The notes: generated by a model not told the origin, from the letters alone. 64,000 bases of DNA from Punica granatum (GCF_007655135.1 NC_045129.1:4774001-4838000), one strand, 5' to 3'; counted from the first letter of the stretch, positions 24,167 to 41,111 are shown. Made by a program: numbers and translations.

Positions 24167-24845
24167 GGGTTAATAACACAAAAATGTATGAATTTTGTCA
24201 CCATTTTAATTTTGGTACGAACTTTAATTTTTTTTTGTTACATTAGACATCTGTATCATTTTTCATCCATTTTGTTGACTTGATAAAAAACGACATCTAC
24301 ATGTTAAATGGTGTCATGCCACTTTAGCAAAAAATTTAAAAAATTAAAGGGGGAAGAAAAAAGAGAGAGAAAGGCATTGATCGGAGAAAGGATGGGTAAA
24401 CGCCCTCCAATTGAAGTTGCCGGTGATCCTAAAGGGCACCAACGAGCCTAATGGGGGGATTGGTAGACGAAATCAAGGACCTCGATCACAGCCACTAGGC
24501 CTTGGGGATTATCCTTATTTCAGTGGGTAGGACCTCGATCTCGGCCATCACTCCTCGGTCGATTCCCTTTGAGGTCATCGACGACCCCAATCAAGATTAT
24601 GGTGGTTAGCCGAGGCCCTCACCCCTCCTTCGATCAAAGCATTTCTTTCTTTTTTTTTTCTTTAAAATTTTTATTATATTTGCTAACATGGGATGACATC
24701 ATTTGCTATGTAGGCACCGCCGCGTCAGCAAAATGGATAGAAAATGATATGCCTAATTTAACAAGAAAATCAAAATTTTTACTTTTTTTGCCAAAAAATA
24801 AAGTTGATGTGAAAATTAAAAACATGCGTCTTTGGGTCATTACCC
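24167..24845. mobile_element. Mutator-type MITE with 9-bp target duplication
   Basis: The 679-bp element begins GGGTTAATAACAC and ends, reverse-complemented, GGGTAATGACCC. The two arms align over about 115 bp, both running through CATTTT/ATCCATTTTG words before diverging. The same nonamer TATTATATA lies immediately outside each end (24158-24166 and 24846-24854). A perfect 9-bp duplication with long inverted arms is diagnostic of Mutator-like elements. The interior has CCTCGATC/GGCCTCG repeats and no transposase. Confidence 0.85.
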
Positions 24846-24854
24846 TATTATATA

Positions 24855-25057
24855 TGATGGAACAATCAACAATGCAATGCAAGATTAATAATTAATTACT
24901 GATTTGGATAAGTGAATTATTATGAATTAATAATTTGAGTAAGCCGTATAAGAAGGTCCGCAGCGATTAGATCAAAGCAAAGAGACCCAATGGGCTGTGA
25001 TCCTCTATATTACGCCCCACCGTAATCTCTCCCGCTTTCTCCCTCCTCCTCTTCTTC

Positions 25058-25088
<31 letters not shown>

Positions 25089-25317
25089 ACTGTAACCCTA
25101 ATTCATCCGTTTCACCTTAGATAGAGAGAGAAAAAGAGGGTCACAGAAGCTCCAATTTCCCCCTTCTCTTCCCCTTCCCTTTTCCCCCTTTTCACTTTTG
25201 TTCATCCTCCCCGTAAATTCTCTTCTCTCATCAATGGCTGCTGCGTCACGCCTGGTTCCGTAGAGCTTAGCCTTTGATTCGGCTTTTAGGGTCTCCGATC
25301 TCCGAGCTTCGGATTCG
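24855..25317 (+). promoter_or_regulatory. Casein kinase 1 promoter and 5' UTR
   Basis: A possible TATA sequence (TATATTA) lies near 25004. A (CT)n tract follows at about 25060-25088, with the telo-box AACCCTAA at 25094-25101. The leader before the start at 25318 is pyrimidine-rich with short upstream frames. Positions of transcription start and UTR are inferred from these signals only. Confidence 0.5.
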
Positions 25318-29708
<4,391 letters not shown>

Positions 29709-31126
29709 TAACTTCCAAGTCTTGCAATCACTCTGCCCCTTGTAAATTCTGCAAAGCTATACAGCTCAAGGACAGCTGAAGCACTAAAGTCCCTCTGCAT
29801 TTTAACAAGTATGTCGCAACTTTCTCCTCTGTAATTCCTATAATAAGAGGTACACTAGATGATATAAGCGGGGCTTGCTTGCTGCACTGGAGGTGCCAAT
29901 TTGGGTTTGTACCCGCTGCTATTTGCAAAGTCATCTTTATATGTTTGAGATTCTATCGTGGTTCTTGTTGTTTGATCAGTTAAAAACAGCAGAAAGTGTA
30001 AGTAGGTGAGTTGTCATTCTGTATCTTTTTCACTCACTTCTGAAGAAACGGAGGATTGAGTCGAGCGTTTCATTGATTAGACACTCAAGTCACATGCTGT
30101 ATTTACCATCGACTTGGGTATGGAGTCGCGGAATGTTACTCTCTAGTTTGCTCTTGGTGCCACATATGGTTGATGAATACCGAGTTGAGATGTAGTGCCA
30201 TGGTTAATTTAATTTCTATCAGCATTGAGCTCAAGCTCGAGGATGATTAGTGATTGTAGCTGAACCGTAAGCTGGGGGGTTCTTTTACGGTTCATTCGTA
30301 ATGTCATATCCAGTTGTTTGAAGTTCAGAAAGGACTTAGTCCGTTGCGATGAATGAGTGCATGAGGATTCAGGAGAGGCTTTCGGGGCCCATTAAATGAT
30401 AACTGGCCCGATTACTGGTCCATTTGCAGCCGGCCCTGAATAGCTCCGGTTAATATAAACACGTGTGCCCGTGCTATGCTCGAACTGACGTGACTTTTTT
30501 TTTTTTTTAAAGAAATTAAACCTCTGCACGAATGTCATATGCTGGCTGATTGCATTGATTGATTAATTTTCTCCGGCGTAAACAAAATTAGTACAAAATC
30601 TTGAAAAACCAACCCCATAACTTAAACCTTCCCCCTTTTTCCCTCGATCCAAACTTTGCTGTTAATTGACACTTCACAAACTTTAATGTAGATTTTGATA
30701 TAGGAACTCGAAGAGACAGTCGTAATGGACTAAGAAATTGTATAAATAACCTATGCGAAAGCTTTCCATCGCTCAAATGCAACACTCGTGGGAATAATAT
30801 GTATCGCATTAAATATATAAGATTGATCAGAGCACAAGCACAGTATTAAGAAAGCAGAATCTCACATTAAAATCCAAAACCGACTTACAAACCTATTATC
30901 CTACGAAAGAAGGGAAGCCCTACAGATCCAAAACTTCTTGCCCTACAAAAAGTAACCTGCAGTTGACTAACTCCCAAGACGACAATACAACCGCAGGATC
31001 GTCTTCTTTGCCAAAAATATAAATAAACAGTAAAGATGGTTGGTGCATTGTTTTCAAACAACAAAGATAAAGCTTACGAAGCTCTGATGACCAAGGACCC
31101 TTAAGCCTCTCTATTCCTCCTACCAA
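29709..31126. other. Convergent 3' flanks of CK1 and eIF4A
   Basis: This 1.4-kb region between two convergent genes contains the 3' UTRs of both. The minus-strand eIF4A 3' UTR probably occupies about 30850-31126. No further gene or bounded repeat was seen. Confidence 0.55.
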
Positions 31127-32869
31127 TCAGATGAGGTCAGCAACATTCGATGGCAACTCCTCGACGACCACGTTGTAGAACCTCTGAATATCGGACAGCA
31201 TCCTCTCGTCATCCCGCGTAACAAAGTTGATGGCGACACCCTTCCTCCCGAAACGGCCGCTTCGTCCGATGCGGTGCAGGTAGTTCTCTGGCTGAGTGGG
31301 CAGGTCGTAGTTTATGACGAGGGAGACCTGCTGCACATCGATACCGCGAGCCAGGAGATCAGTGGTGATGAGGACGCGGGATGAACCCGACCGGAACTCG
31401 CGCATGATTATGTCCCTCTGGTTCTGGTCCATGTCGCCATGGGTTGCAGAGACAGTGTGGTCCCTGCTCCTCATCTTGTCCGTCAGCCAGTCGACCTTGC
31501 GACGAGTATTCACGAAAATGACACTCTGGGTAATCGCTAGGGTCTCGTATAGGTCGCAGAGAGTCTCGAGCTTCCACTCCTCCTTATCGACATTCACATA
31601 GAACTGCTTGATACCTTCAAGAGTGAGTTCATCTCGCTTCACCAAGATCCGCACTGGCTTGTTCATGAACTTTCTCGTGATCTCGAGTGCCTCTGGGGGC
31701 ATTGTAGCTGAGAAAACACCAACCTGGATCTTTCCAGGCAAGAGCTGGAAGATATCATAAATCTGGAGAGGAGATGCCATTAGAAGAAAATTTTACTATC
31801 ATATTAAATGCATGCATGTCTGTAATGGAATCAACAGTTCTGCAAGATGTACAAACCTGATCCTTGAAACCTCGTGAGAGCATCTCATCCGCCTCATCCA
31901 ACACAAACATACGGATATCATCAGGGCGGAGTGACTGCCTCCTTAACATGTCAAAGACACGCCCAGGAGTTCCCACAACAACATGGACCCCACTCTGGAG
32001 AATACGTTGATCCTCACGAACACTTGTTCCTCCAACACAAGCATGCACCTTCACTCCAAGATAATCACCAAGAGCTCTCATGACCTTCTCAATTTGCTGG
32101 GCGAGTTCCCTAGTGGGCGCGAGAACCAGAGCTTGGCATTGAACCAAATTGTAGTCGAGTTGCTGAAGTACTCCGGAGCAGAAAGTTGCAGTCTTCCCAG
32201 TTCCAGATTGAGCCTGTTGAATCACATCAAGGCCCTTGCAGAATGGAACAATTCCCCTTTGCTGAATGGCAGATGGCTTCTCAAAACCTTCAGATTGATG
32301 CATGAATCAGAAGGTCATACTTCAAATAAACAACAATATCTATAAAACTGCAACTACGTTGGCGAGATGTTATACACTGGAAAACTATTTAGTTCTCAAC
32401 ACAGCAGAAAGTAAGAAGGACAAAGGAAATCACTCATGGGAAGCCAAACAGACAGAAACCAAAAGATAAAATAAAAAATTAATAAAATTCTAAACATGAC
32501 ATACCATAAGCATAGATTCCCCTAAGTAGGTTTTCTTGCAGTCCCATGGCATCAAAACTGTCATGAACCTCATCATAGGAGGTAAAGAACTGATCGCCAT
32601 CAACATTCCTGCGAGATTTTTTCAAATAAAACAAAATTATCAGCTACTGAAAAAAGAAATAAATATATCTAACATTACCAGGATACATAATGTTTGATCA
32701 GGCAATTTTCTTCTTCTTTCTTTCTTTCTTTTTAAATTATTTTAATTTTTAACCTCTTAATACTTTTGTTAAATGATAGCACTAGAAAAGACACCACTTA
32801 CAGCTCACTCATCTTTGAATCATAATGACGAGGGTCAAATTGAGATCCTTCAGTTGCCAAGCTTGCCAT
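31127..32869 (-). CDS. eIF4A: Eukaryotic initiation factor 4A (DEAD-box RNA helicase)
   Basis: This is the ATP-dependent RNA helicase of the cap-binding eIF4F complex, which unwinds mRNA 5' UTRs in the cytosol. Coding exons on the minus strand are 32802-32869, 32505-32608, 31857-32287 and 31127-31762, giving 412 aa, the usual plant eIF4A length. Motifs in order: the Q-motif region ending [11 protein letters not shown] (58-68), motif I AQSGTGKT (Lys89), [17 protein letters not shown] at 188-191, [19 protein letters not shown] and [13 protein letters not shown]. The C-terminus, [10 protein letters not shown], separates it from eIF4AIII. The start [20 protein letters not shown] is family-typical. 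A GT-AG intron in the 5' UTR is likely, with donor near 33511 and acceptor just before the ATG, as in other plant eIF4A genes. Confidence 0.97.
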
Positions 32870-33700
32870 GGATGCTTCAACACAAAATAAGATGAATAAG
32901 CAACCTTTATGCTCGGGGTTTAACCACTTTCCAGGAAAACAGTATTTTAACATAGAAGCTCAGAACTATCATCATGATTACAAATACATATATAAGCCCA
33001 CGAGCTGGAGAATGACATCGCTTGCCACTCTCTCAACTCCGAAGCACAAACTCCCTCACAATTCATAAAAACAAGCCATACCACCATTGACAGACGTGTA
33101 ATCCTCAAACCTCAACATTCTTTCAACCCTTCGAACACTCCTAGACATCCAAATCCGAACCCCGAATGACTATGTGCGATGTGGAAAAAGAATCCGGGTC
33201 GGACTCCTCCTCCCACGATGAAGAATTTTCTTCGAAGTCCGATATACCAACACTTCCTCCACAACCAATACAGCAACGCAACCAAAGTATTCAGCTTCTA
33301 GACTATAGCAGCCATCTGAGGCAAACCAACTGTTAACAGCGACGACAGGACCAAACTTAGACAAATCTACACTACCCCACGCACCATTCAATCAATAGTC
33401 AATTACAAACAAAACCCAGAAGCTCAATATCCCATGAAACCACACTCCACAGATCCAAACCGGTCAACCCCCAATTTCAACAAACGGGGACATCGGAGAG
33501 AGAGAGACAACCTGAAATTGACGACCACGAAGAGCTTCTTCCTTAGAACAGAGATTTGCACTTTCCCAGAGACAGAGACGGAGAGGAGATTAAGGAAATC
33601 TGAGCCCCTAACTCCTCGGATCTACGGCTTTTCGTCTTTCTTCGCTGTTGGAAACTGATTGCCTCAGAGCAGAACGAAGAGAAGGAAAAAGGGTTGGAGG
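32870..33700 (-). other. eIF4A 5' UTR with probable leader intron
   Basis: The probable leader exon lies at about 33512-33675, with donor CAG|GTTGTC at 33511-33510. The leader intron would run to an acceptor a few bases before the start codon at 32869. Open frames crossing this region have no family resemblance and are not called. Confidence 0.5.
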
Positions 33701-33711
33701 CCTTTTTTATA
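33701..33711 (-). promoter_or_regulatory. Probable TATA box of eIF4A
   Basis: The minus strand reads TATAAAAAAGG here, about 30 bp before the inferred start of the pyrimidine-rich leader. It is the only good TATA match close to the 5' UTR. Confidence 0.6.
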
Positions 33712-36289
33712 GACCCAGCCGTCCTGCCTCTCCTCCAATTCAATTCCCGGATTTGCCCCTGAATTTTCGCTCAAATTACCAGATAGATTTAATCCCTTTT
33801 GCTTTTTTTTTTAAAAAAAAAAAATTCATTTCATAATATCAAATAACTAGTTGTATTCTATATTTCTACCTATCTTTAAATCTTCAATTAAATAAATATA
33901 CAATTAGTTCGAATCTCTACTTACATAACATCCAACTGGTGCCTATTAGAAGACAGTTCGGATTTCCTTAAGATTTTCTTTGCCTAAAATAAGAGCAAAA
34001 GACAAGCCTTTTTAACTCTTGGATCCTCCAATGCATTTTGTGAATTTGATTTCGATATGGATATTTCCTTAAAAAGAGGGATTCGTATAGGTGCTATATT
34101 GGAAAATGCCACGGTAGGATTGTTCGTAAAAAAAAAATAAAAAATTAAGAACTAATTTGATTCTTCTTCTTATCTATAATAGGAAATTATCTTTTTAATA
34201 CATATTTTCGAGACTTTATTAAGTAATAGATAAGCTGCTTTTGAATAGGATACCCCTTAAGATAAGAAAATCTTGACAAGGGTTTTTCTCTTGAAACAGT
34301 GCTATTTCATATCCAAAATATCATATCAGATAATAAACCAAACTATTTAGATGGAGAAAATCTTACACAATCGAATAAAAATCCATTCATCCGTTTGCCG
34401 TAATCTAGTTAATGTTTTCTTATTATCATGTGCTAAATTCTCTCTATATATATATATATATATATAAAAGTCCAGATTTAATATCTTCTCAATGAACTAT
34501 CACGCTTTTTATAAATCTTTATTAGATTCATGAGTTTTTTTTAACTTAAAAACAAAAAGGAGTTTTCTATCAAGATCCCCGACAGTAAAAGCACTTGCGT
34601 AGTAAATATGTATTCATTACATGCAACCAGCGGGTTCTTCTCCGACTTCCGGTTTTAGATTTTAACTCAATCATTCCCGACTCCTGCTCTTGCCATGTCT
34701 GGGGTAAAAGTCGATCATCGCAAAGGAAAACCTCCTCCGAGGAGTCCATCCATGAGATAGGGATTGAGAGCTTCGGTATTCGCCGCAGCAATTTTCTCAG
34801 AGCATTGGCAATCACTGATTGCAAACGAGAAAAGACTACAACAAAATCCGAAAAAGACACGTGAGAAAGCTCGGACAAGCTATTCCATTCTCCAGTTTCC
34901 AGAAGATGAGAGAGATATCGATAAGCAATGCTGAGTAAAACTCATCGGACTAAACATGTTTCATGAAAAACATGTAGGTCCTCTTATTTTTTAGCTTAAA
35001 AGGGACGAAGAAAATGGAAAGCCGAAATCTGCTCACAAGAAGTCAAGAATTGAGAGAACCAGACGATGAAGCGGATAGACATGAAAGAGGAGGGTGGTCA
35101 GGCCCGGAGAAAGAAAGATAGGGAACAACAGACATTGACTACTATACTACACATCAGTAATCTTCCGTTTCAACAAACATCAACCACTCCACGTCAATAA
35201 TCTTCTGGAGAAAGAACGATGTAGAAAAACAAACATCGGCGAGCATAGCAATATACAACAACAAACATCACGGCATTGGGTGCTTCACAAAGAATGAAGG
35301 CCAAAACAAGACACGGTTTGCTTTTATCTGACAAGCACTGCCTCTGGAGAGATGAACTACCTAGTTTTCACGACAACATAGAAATTCCCGACTGCGACAA
35401 GAGAGGTTATCTATTCAATTTTCACAAAATTGCCGTCGATTACAGACTATTCCTTGAGATGTCAGCAAACAGTAACCTACAGAAATATCAGCAGACAGAA
35501 CAACTAAAAGGTAAGGGTAGCATGGATTTCCCCTGGACGTCGACTCGGCCAACAAATACACTTCACGAGACACTCCGAATGCATATTAGTATATGCACCA
35601 AGCCGCCAGCTATGCTTTCGATTCTTCTATGTATTCCTAATCTTCCATTCCATAAGGAAGTGCAAACGGGATATATTAGCACTATAAGAATTCTTCAGAT
35701 GCATAGCAAATTTTTCCGAATATGTACAGCATGCCTTTCACCAACAATGAACAAGCAGCAGCCGGGAAACAACTCTAGCTCAATGATTTCTCTAGCATAA
35801 TGTACTTCCACAATCATCCCGATGAGTAGCATAACATATTGATAAGAATAAATGTATCCATGCTACCATAATGGATTAGACATCACACAATCGGTAGCAT
35901 TCCCATCGATATTGTTTCGTGAAACCAATTAAAAGAGACAAATGGAATCTAGCTCAAACAAAACAAATACACCATAAATGCACACGCTGAATGCATCACA
36001 GTCGATAACCTTCTAACCATTTCTTCTTTCACAAGCATATAAAACAATGACTTCAAGCCAAAAGCAGAGAGATTTATGATTCGACATCAAAACTAGCCAT
36101 TGCATTTGTCCATGCAAAGCTAACAGCTCCGTATCTTTTTCCCACTTTCATTATTTATCAGAGAACAATTCAACAAATTGGGCACCGTTCTTTGAAGGTT
36201 CATTGATATATAACTCAAGTGAGAGCAGACTAACAGACTATCTCAAGAATAGACACGAAACCTTGAGCTTGTTATCGCATTACAAGACC
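33712..36289. other. Long intergenic region, no gene recognised
   Basis: 33712-34560 is AT-rich with a (TA)n tract at about 34444-34467. From 34560 to about 36200 the base composition is more balanced, and frames of 102 codons (34570-34878, minus) and 174 codons (35276-35800, plus) are open. Neither contains a domain or motif I recognise, and neither shows splice-supported extension. They could be a non-coding transcript, the TIM23 3' flank or an old decayed gene. Confidence 0.4.
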
Positions 36290-36856
36290 TCATATTGGCA
36301 CGTATCGCTTCATCACCTGCTTCCCCGCAACGGCTGCAGCTGCCGCGGCGCCGCCAAGAGCTCCGGCCACGGCCGCGGACCTCACACCCCTCGCAGCCCT
36401 GTATACCGCGCCGGTGCCGAGTCCCGCCCCAAAGCTGCTCCACAAATCGTCCCGGTCGGTCACCGCCACGATCCCGCTCTCGATTCCCGCGTAAAGCAGC
36501 CCGATGACGCCCAGCCGGTTCCCCCACGCGCGACCAGAGTGGCCGGAAGAGTTGAGGAGGCGGTTGATCTTGAGCTTGAGCGTGTCGGAGGGCTCGATGG
36601 ATTTGATGCCGTTGAAGGCGCCATGAGAGGCTCCGCCGATGGAGCCCGCGACGTAACCGCAGCCGGTGTAGAACGTGAGGTTCTCGCCCCAGGAGCGGCG
36701 CTGGTGGAGGGACTCCTCGGAGAAGAGGAACTCCGGGGACGTGGGGAGCTTGTACAGGGTCTTGGCGGGGAGCTGGAGGTCCTGGTAGGGGTTGTAGAGG
36801 CGTTCTCGTCGCTGATCGGAAGACTCTGGATCGGGGTAGGAACTCCGGTAAGCCAT
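36290..36856 (-). CDS. TIM23: Mitochondrial import inner membrane translocase subunit TIM23
   Basis: This is the channel subunit of the TIM23 presequence translocase in the mitochondrial inner membrane. A single exon of 188 aa matches the length of plant TIM23 proteins, which are also typically intronless. The N-terminal third is hydrophilic ([24 protein letters not shown] start, intermembrane-space domain). The Tim17/Tim22/Tim23 domain follows, with [19 protein letters not shown] (first helix), [35 protein letters not shown] and a final Ala/Gly-rich helix. Glycine-rich GxxxG-type spacings are clear. The frame is open further upstream to 37012, but MAYRSS is chosen because it matches the family start and the extra 52 residues are compositionally like a 5' UTR. 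The coding sequence is notably GC-rich. Confidence 0.95.
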   Translation of the reverse strand: MAYRSSYPDPESSDQRRERLYNPYQDLQLPAKTLYKLPTSPEFLFSEESLHQRRSWGENLTFYTGCGYVAGSIGGASHGAFNGIKSIEPSDTLKLKINRLLNSSGHSGRAWGNRLGVIGLLYAGIESGIVAVTDRDDLWSSFGAGLGTGAVYRAARGVRSAAVAGALGGAAAAAAVAGKQVMKRYVPI

Positions 36857-37573
36857 GGAGGTGGAGCTGCGTGGTGGCGAGCTAGGGTTTAGGTTTGAGC
36901 GATTAAAGGGGAGAGAGGAGGCGGGCCGTGGTTTTGTTGGAAGCCTCGTCGAAAAGTCAGCAGTCAGCGGCTCGAGAATAACCGAGAGGATCGGGTCGGA
37001 TCGTTGGCCCATCGCCCGCAGGCATCCATACCATTTATGCTCTCCAACCGCGACATTTATGGGTCGTCCTATCTCGTCACGTGGTAACCCTCAATAAAAA
37101 GATTGTGATAAATAGATAAATCAGTTTATTAACACATGGAAAACGAGCAATAATAAATTCATATATATAATTGAATGAAAGAATCTTTACAATGATTCCT
37201 TTTTATGGTATCATTGTTCCCGATCTTTTCATATTTAATAAACGAGATACAATAACGTAATTACATTCTCTATATTTCATGCATCAATGATGTGAGAGTA
37301 GATACACCGACTCATGATTAATGTGCACGTCTCTATTAGGTTAAGCACCGCATGTGTGTCTTTGAATGGTCTTGAAACTACGGTGGAACGCGACTTGGAA
37401 CGGCCGTGCAACATAAGCCTAAGAGGATGTACGCTCACCAAAGTTGTGCCAGCATATGACATTCATGTGCCAATAGCAGAAACATCGAACGGTATGAGTT
37501 TATTCGTAATTAAACTTCCCGCAAAGGCTCGCTCAGAAGGCGCCATATATCTCAGGCTTAATTATCTAAAAAA
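36857..37573. other. TIM23 upstream region, no gene recognised
   Basis: This is the 5' flank of TIM23 on the minus strand, becoming AT-rich after 37090. The 94-codon plus-strand frame at 37314-37598 runs into the neighbouring element and has no recognisable motif. Confidence 0.5.
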
Positions 37574-38040
37574 GTATGACATTTGCACTTTTTCTTAAAT
37601 ATAGTATGAATTTTAAGAAATAGCACATAAATGCATGATCTTTATATTTTTTTTTCTAAATATAACACTGCCTTTGGAGAGTAGTATATAAAAAGCGTTG
37701 CACTTTTTTTCAAATATAGCACGACTTTATGTTTAGTTGCGTATTTAGTATAATGTAAATTGTTGAATCAAATTGTAACGATAACAACTAATATAACGGT
37801 GTCACGTGATAGAACATGATTGGATGATAACAGCTAACAAGGAGCTAACGGTGCCAAGTGTCAGTCGTTCAATTATGTTGTGCCACATTACATCGTTAAT
37901 TTTCGTTAGCCGTTATCTTTATGTTTGACAAAATAATTGACGTCGTGCTAGAATCGCAGCTTAATCTAAAAGTCGTGCATCTCTGTACTATTTTTTTAAA
38001 AGTCGTTTTATATTTAGAAAATAAGTGCAAAGATGATGTA
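37574..38040. mobile_element. MITE-like inverted-repeat element
   Basis: The left arm (ATTTGCACTTTTTCTTAAAT, then GTATGAATTTTAAGAAATAG) is mirrored by the right arm read in reverse complement (CTTTGCACTTATTTTCTAAA, then AACGACTTTTAAAAAAATAG). The homology extends over about 75 bp at each end. A related GTTGCACTTTTTTTCAAATA word occurs inside near 37698. There is no coding capacity. Exact ends and target duplication are blurred by AT-rich flanks, so the superfamily is left open. Confidence 0.6.
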
Positions 38041-39838
38041 TATATATATATTTATGTAATTAAGTCTATATCTTATTCAATGGTCGAGCATGTGTCAACT
38101 ATCCCCTGTGTGTCCCACTAGACGCATGCATTTGATAGAACAACAGAATGCATGGAGAGAATATCCCTGAATTCCGAAAGTACCCCGACCAAAACGGCAT
38201 CGTTTCGACTGGTCAGATGAGTCCATCTACATTTCCTCTCCTTCAAACCAAATCGCACAGGGAGAGCTGAAGAGGAGAGAGTTTCCTTTGCGGTTTCGTT
38301 CCAATCACCATAATTGCTCAGCTGATCAATTGGGTCGGCGGGGACGATGATGGTGATGGCGATGGCGATGCTCTTACGTCGTCTTCTACCCCATCTCTCT
38401 CGGTGACCCTTCTCTCCGCTCTGTTCGAATCCGTCTTTCTCCAAGGTGAGCTGATTCGAGCTCTTGGAATCGCTTATTCCACTGCCTCGCAGCCTCGTTT
38501 CCCTCGCAATGTTTGTTTCCGGCATGCATTCTGGGTTCTTGATTGCTTCCCGTGTCAGTTTTCAGTGGAAGCGATCGCCGTTTGACGTTTCATTCGGATG
38601 GTGAATTTAGCAGGTGAACTATTAGATTGGCAGGATGACAAAATCCTTCATTTGTGTATATCTCGACGGCGCCAATGTCGGGTTTTTCCAACTTTCCCGA
38701 CCTGCAAATGATTGACAAATTAACATGAGTAGGGGATGCCTGTTGCTAATTTTAACCACTGAAGTGTTTTGCCTTTTCGATTCTTTGGTTTCTGCAGAAT
38801 TGGTTGACTTTGTCACGGGTTTTCTTGATTTTGACTGGTAGATGGATATTCTGGAAATTGGATTGATTGTGGGGATCTTTTTCCCTCCCTCTTACGTGTT
38901 GTGCATCCATTGCCCTGTCTTTGCTTGCAAGGAACATGAAACTACCATTTGTTTGGTTTGAATGTGACATCCAGATACTTAGATTTGTTCTCAAGTTGAT
39001 ACCTTGTCCGTCTTTTTGTTGGTCTTGTCTTGGGTTAGTTTTGATTTCCATTAACCAGCATGATTTCAGGATATTGTTCATAATGGGTCATGAGTTGATT
39101 GACCACGTCAAGGTGATTTTGCTCTAGTTTAGGTGCGTGTAAGGTTCTAAAGTCTTCATTTTAGTAAGATTGATGCCAAGGAATGATGCAGCAAGATGAT
39201 TCCATGAAGCAGTTACACGTGTAGCATCGATCCTGAGGGAGAGCTTCTTGGAAGGTGAACAGAGATACTGCAATTGGAGGCTCGTTTAGATTGCAAGGTT
39301 TGTTAACACTGGTCAGGTGTAATCCGTGTATTATACATTCATTATCTTAGCTGAGTTTCTCTAAGTGTGATTGAGGGCTCGTGTGAGTAATTTAGGTTTT
39401 ATGTTTCTCTTTTTGTAATAGTATAATCGTGTTCGTATTTGATTGTTGAGGTTACTTGTCATCGAGTAATTGAGCAATTGAAGTCCATGAGCTATGTATT
39501 TTGTCTGCTAAGGTGGTTAATCTCATTTCAAAATATATGTACTATATTTCTTGTAGAATTAATAAGCGTAATTGTCTTGCTTGTGATATCTTGTGTTTCT
39601 GAAAATTGGACTGTTGATATGATCTATGATATAATCTTGTGCAAAGGTCTTATGGGGGAAGAAATTTTTTGGTAGGGGTTGATTAGTATTCAAGTCCTTT
39701 GACTATCTAGATCACTTCCCCCTTTCTGTTTCCAACCATTTTTTATAAACTTTGTGCTGATTTTACTTTGCGGCTTATCAGGTGGCCAAGGACTCTTTAT
39801 AGTCTAGAGAGCATCTTCCTGAAGTACAGCTGCTACAC
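38041..39838 (+). other. Upstream region and probable 5' UTR exons of the RPL18a-like gene
   Basis: A leader exon probably lies at about 38200-38443, ending CTCCAAG|GTGAGC, a strong donor. Acceptors near 39780 (TTATCAG|GTGG) lead into the exon with the start codon. Short upstream ATGs are present, including a run of ATG/GCGATG repeats near 38347-38372. No protein of the leader is convincing. Confidence 0.45.
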
Positions 39839-41111
39839 ATGGATCAGAGTACATAAAGTTCCTTCATTTCTTTTCAATCATATTTGTCATTCATGTATTC
39901 AATATTCACTACTAGTGATGCGTAAGACTGGAATTTACTAATGGGATGAAAAGATGCATTCACTATAGAAGAGGCCTAATATGTTCTTCTTCTTCTTCCT
40001 TTTTTATTTTTTTTTGAAATCCTGGATTCCCATTGGGAAGGGAAACGTAAAAGTTATGTGGTGTTAGTAGCTTGTAACTGAAAATATTTGAAACCCTTGG
40101 GAGTTCCGTTCATTCACATCCTCTTGTATGTGGTCTGCCTTTCTGTATAATGTCATAATAGTATATTTTCCTTTATCTAGTAAACATTTAATGATTGTGT
40201 GAATTGGGAAAGGTCCGGATGTCAAGATCCCTTGCTGTTATCATTCTTCTTTTAGTGTGTGTGAAACTGATTTTCAAATTTGAAGATTGATGGTAGATTT
40301 TAATCCCTTAAAATTCAAATGCATTGAACTGGCAATTTTCAAGAATTCCTTTAATAGGCTAATCGCCAGTCAATTGTCCATGTTCGATTATCTATGATAA
40401 GGGAAGTTGATTAGCTGTTGTATCTGCGTTGTTCACAGAGCATTCAAATGTTGGGGTGGACCAGGAAAAAGGTGACTATACCCCCCTTAAAGACGAAGAA
40501 GATCCAAAGTTGGGACTGTACGACAAGCCTCTTCCTTGTTTTGGTTGCGGAATCGGATGGTTCTCGTAAGTTGGCATTCCTCCAACTTTTTGTGGCCTCT
40601 CTCTCTGATCTGCATCTCTTTATGAAATGCTTGGGAACCCTTTTGCAGTCTTGTGCTTGGATTTGTTTTTCCAGTAATGTGGTACTTTGCGACGATCCTA
40701 TACTTCTGCAATTACTACCAGAAGGATCCCAGAGAAAGAGCTGGACTAGCAGCTTCTGCAATTGCTGTAAGTACAGAAATTCTATTTTTAGTGACTTCCA
40801 TTGTAGAAAACATTCTTGTTTTCTGAAATTCTTTAAAACGCAGTTATGTTTATATACGTAATCCAATAGAAAATGAATGGACCTTCATCTTGGTTTGGGA
40901 AAATGAGAAGGTAAGGATTTAATAATTGCCTTGTGTCATCATCTGCCGTTTGATGGTTCAAAACGAGAGAAGTCTTGGTATCATTCTCGGGAAATTCTGC
41001 TGCCATACTGCCGCACCCCGTTGCTCATAATTGGTTTGTGTTATATTTGTGTAGGCAATGATATGTACAGTTGCTATTATCATCGCTGCGGCAGTAATTA
41101 TGTCGGGATAG
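39839..41111 (+). CDS. 60S ribosomal protein L18a-like membrane protein
   Basis: This is a member of the plant RPL18a-like family. Despite the name these are small two-helix membrane proteins, not the ribosomal subunit, and their function is poorly known. Exons 39839-39848, 40439-40565, 40649-40766 and 41055-41111 give 103 aa. The hallmark GDYTPLKDEEDPKLGLYDKP is followed by CFGCGIGWFS. The first membrane helix is about FSLVLGFVFPVMWYFATIL. The loop YYQKDPRERAGLAAS is basic and family-typical. The second helix AMICTVAIIIAAAVIM ends three residues before the stop. The first coding exon is only 10 nt (M-D-Q plus one base), so the N-terminus is the least certain part. All downstream phases agree. 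The TAG at 41109-41111 directly follows the last helix. Confidence 0.85.

Noticed and set aside
35276..35800. 174-codon open frame on the plus strand
   Set aside because: No recognisable domain, no codon bias like the neighbouring genes and no splice-supported extension. It overlaps frames on the other strand, so probably chance or a non-coding transcript.
36203..36892. 229-codon plus-strand frame over TIM23
   Set aside because: It is the antisense shadow of the GC-rich TIM23 coding sequence.
36857..37012. N-terminal extension of TIM23 by 52 residues
   Set aside because: The family starts at MAYRSS. The extension is compositionally UTR-like and would disrupt a known N-terminus.
40418..40866. 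147-codon frame starting MYLRCSQSIQM
   Set aside because: It is the wrong frame across RPL18a-like exons and introns. The spliced frame matches the family.
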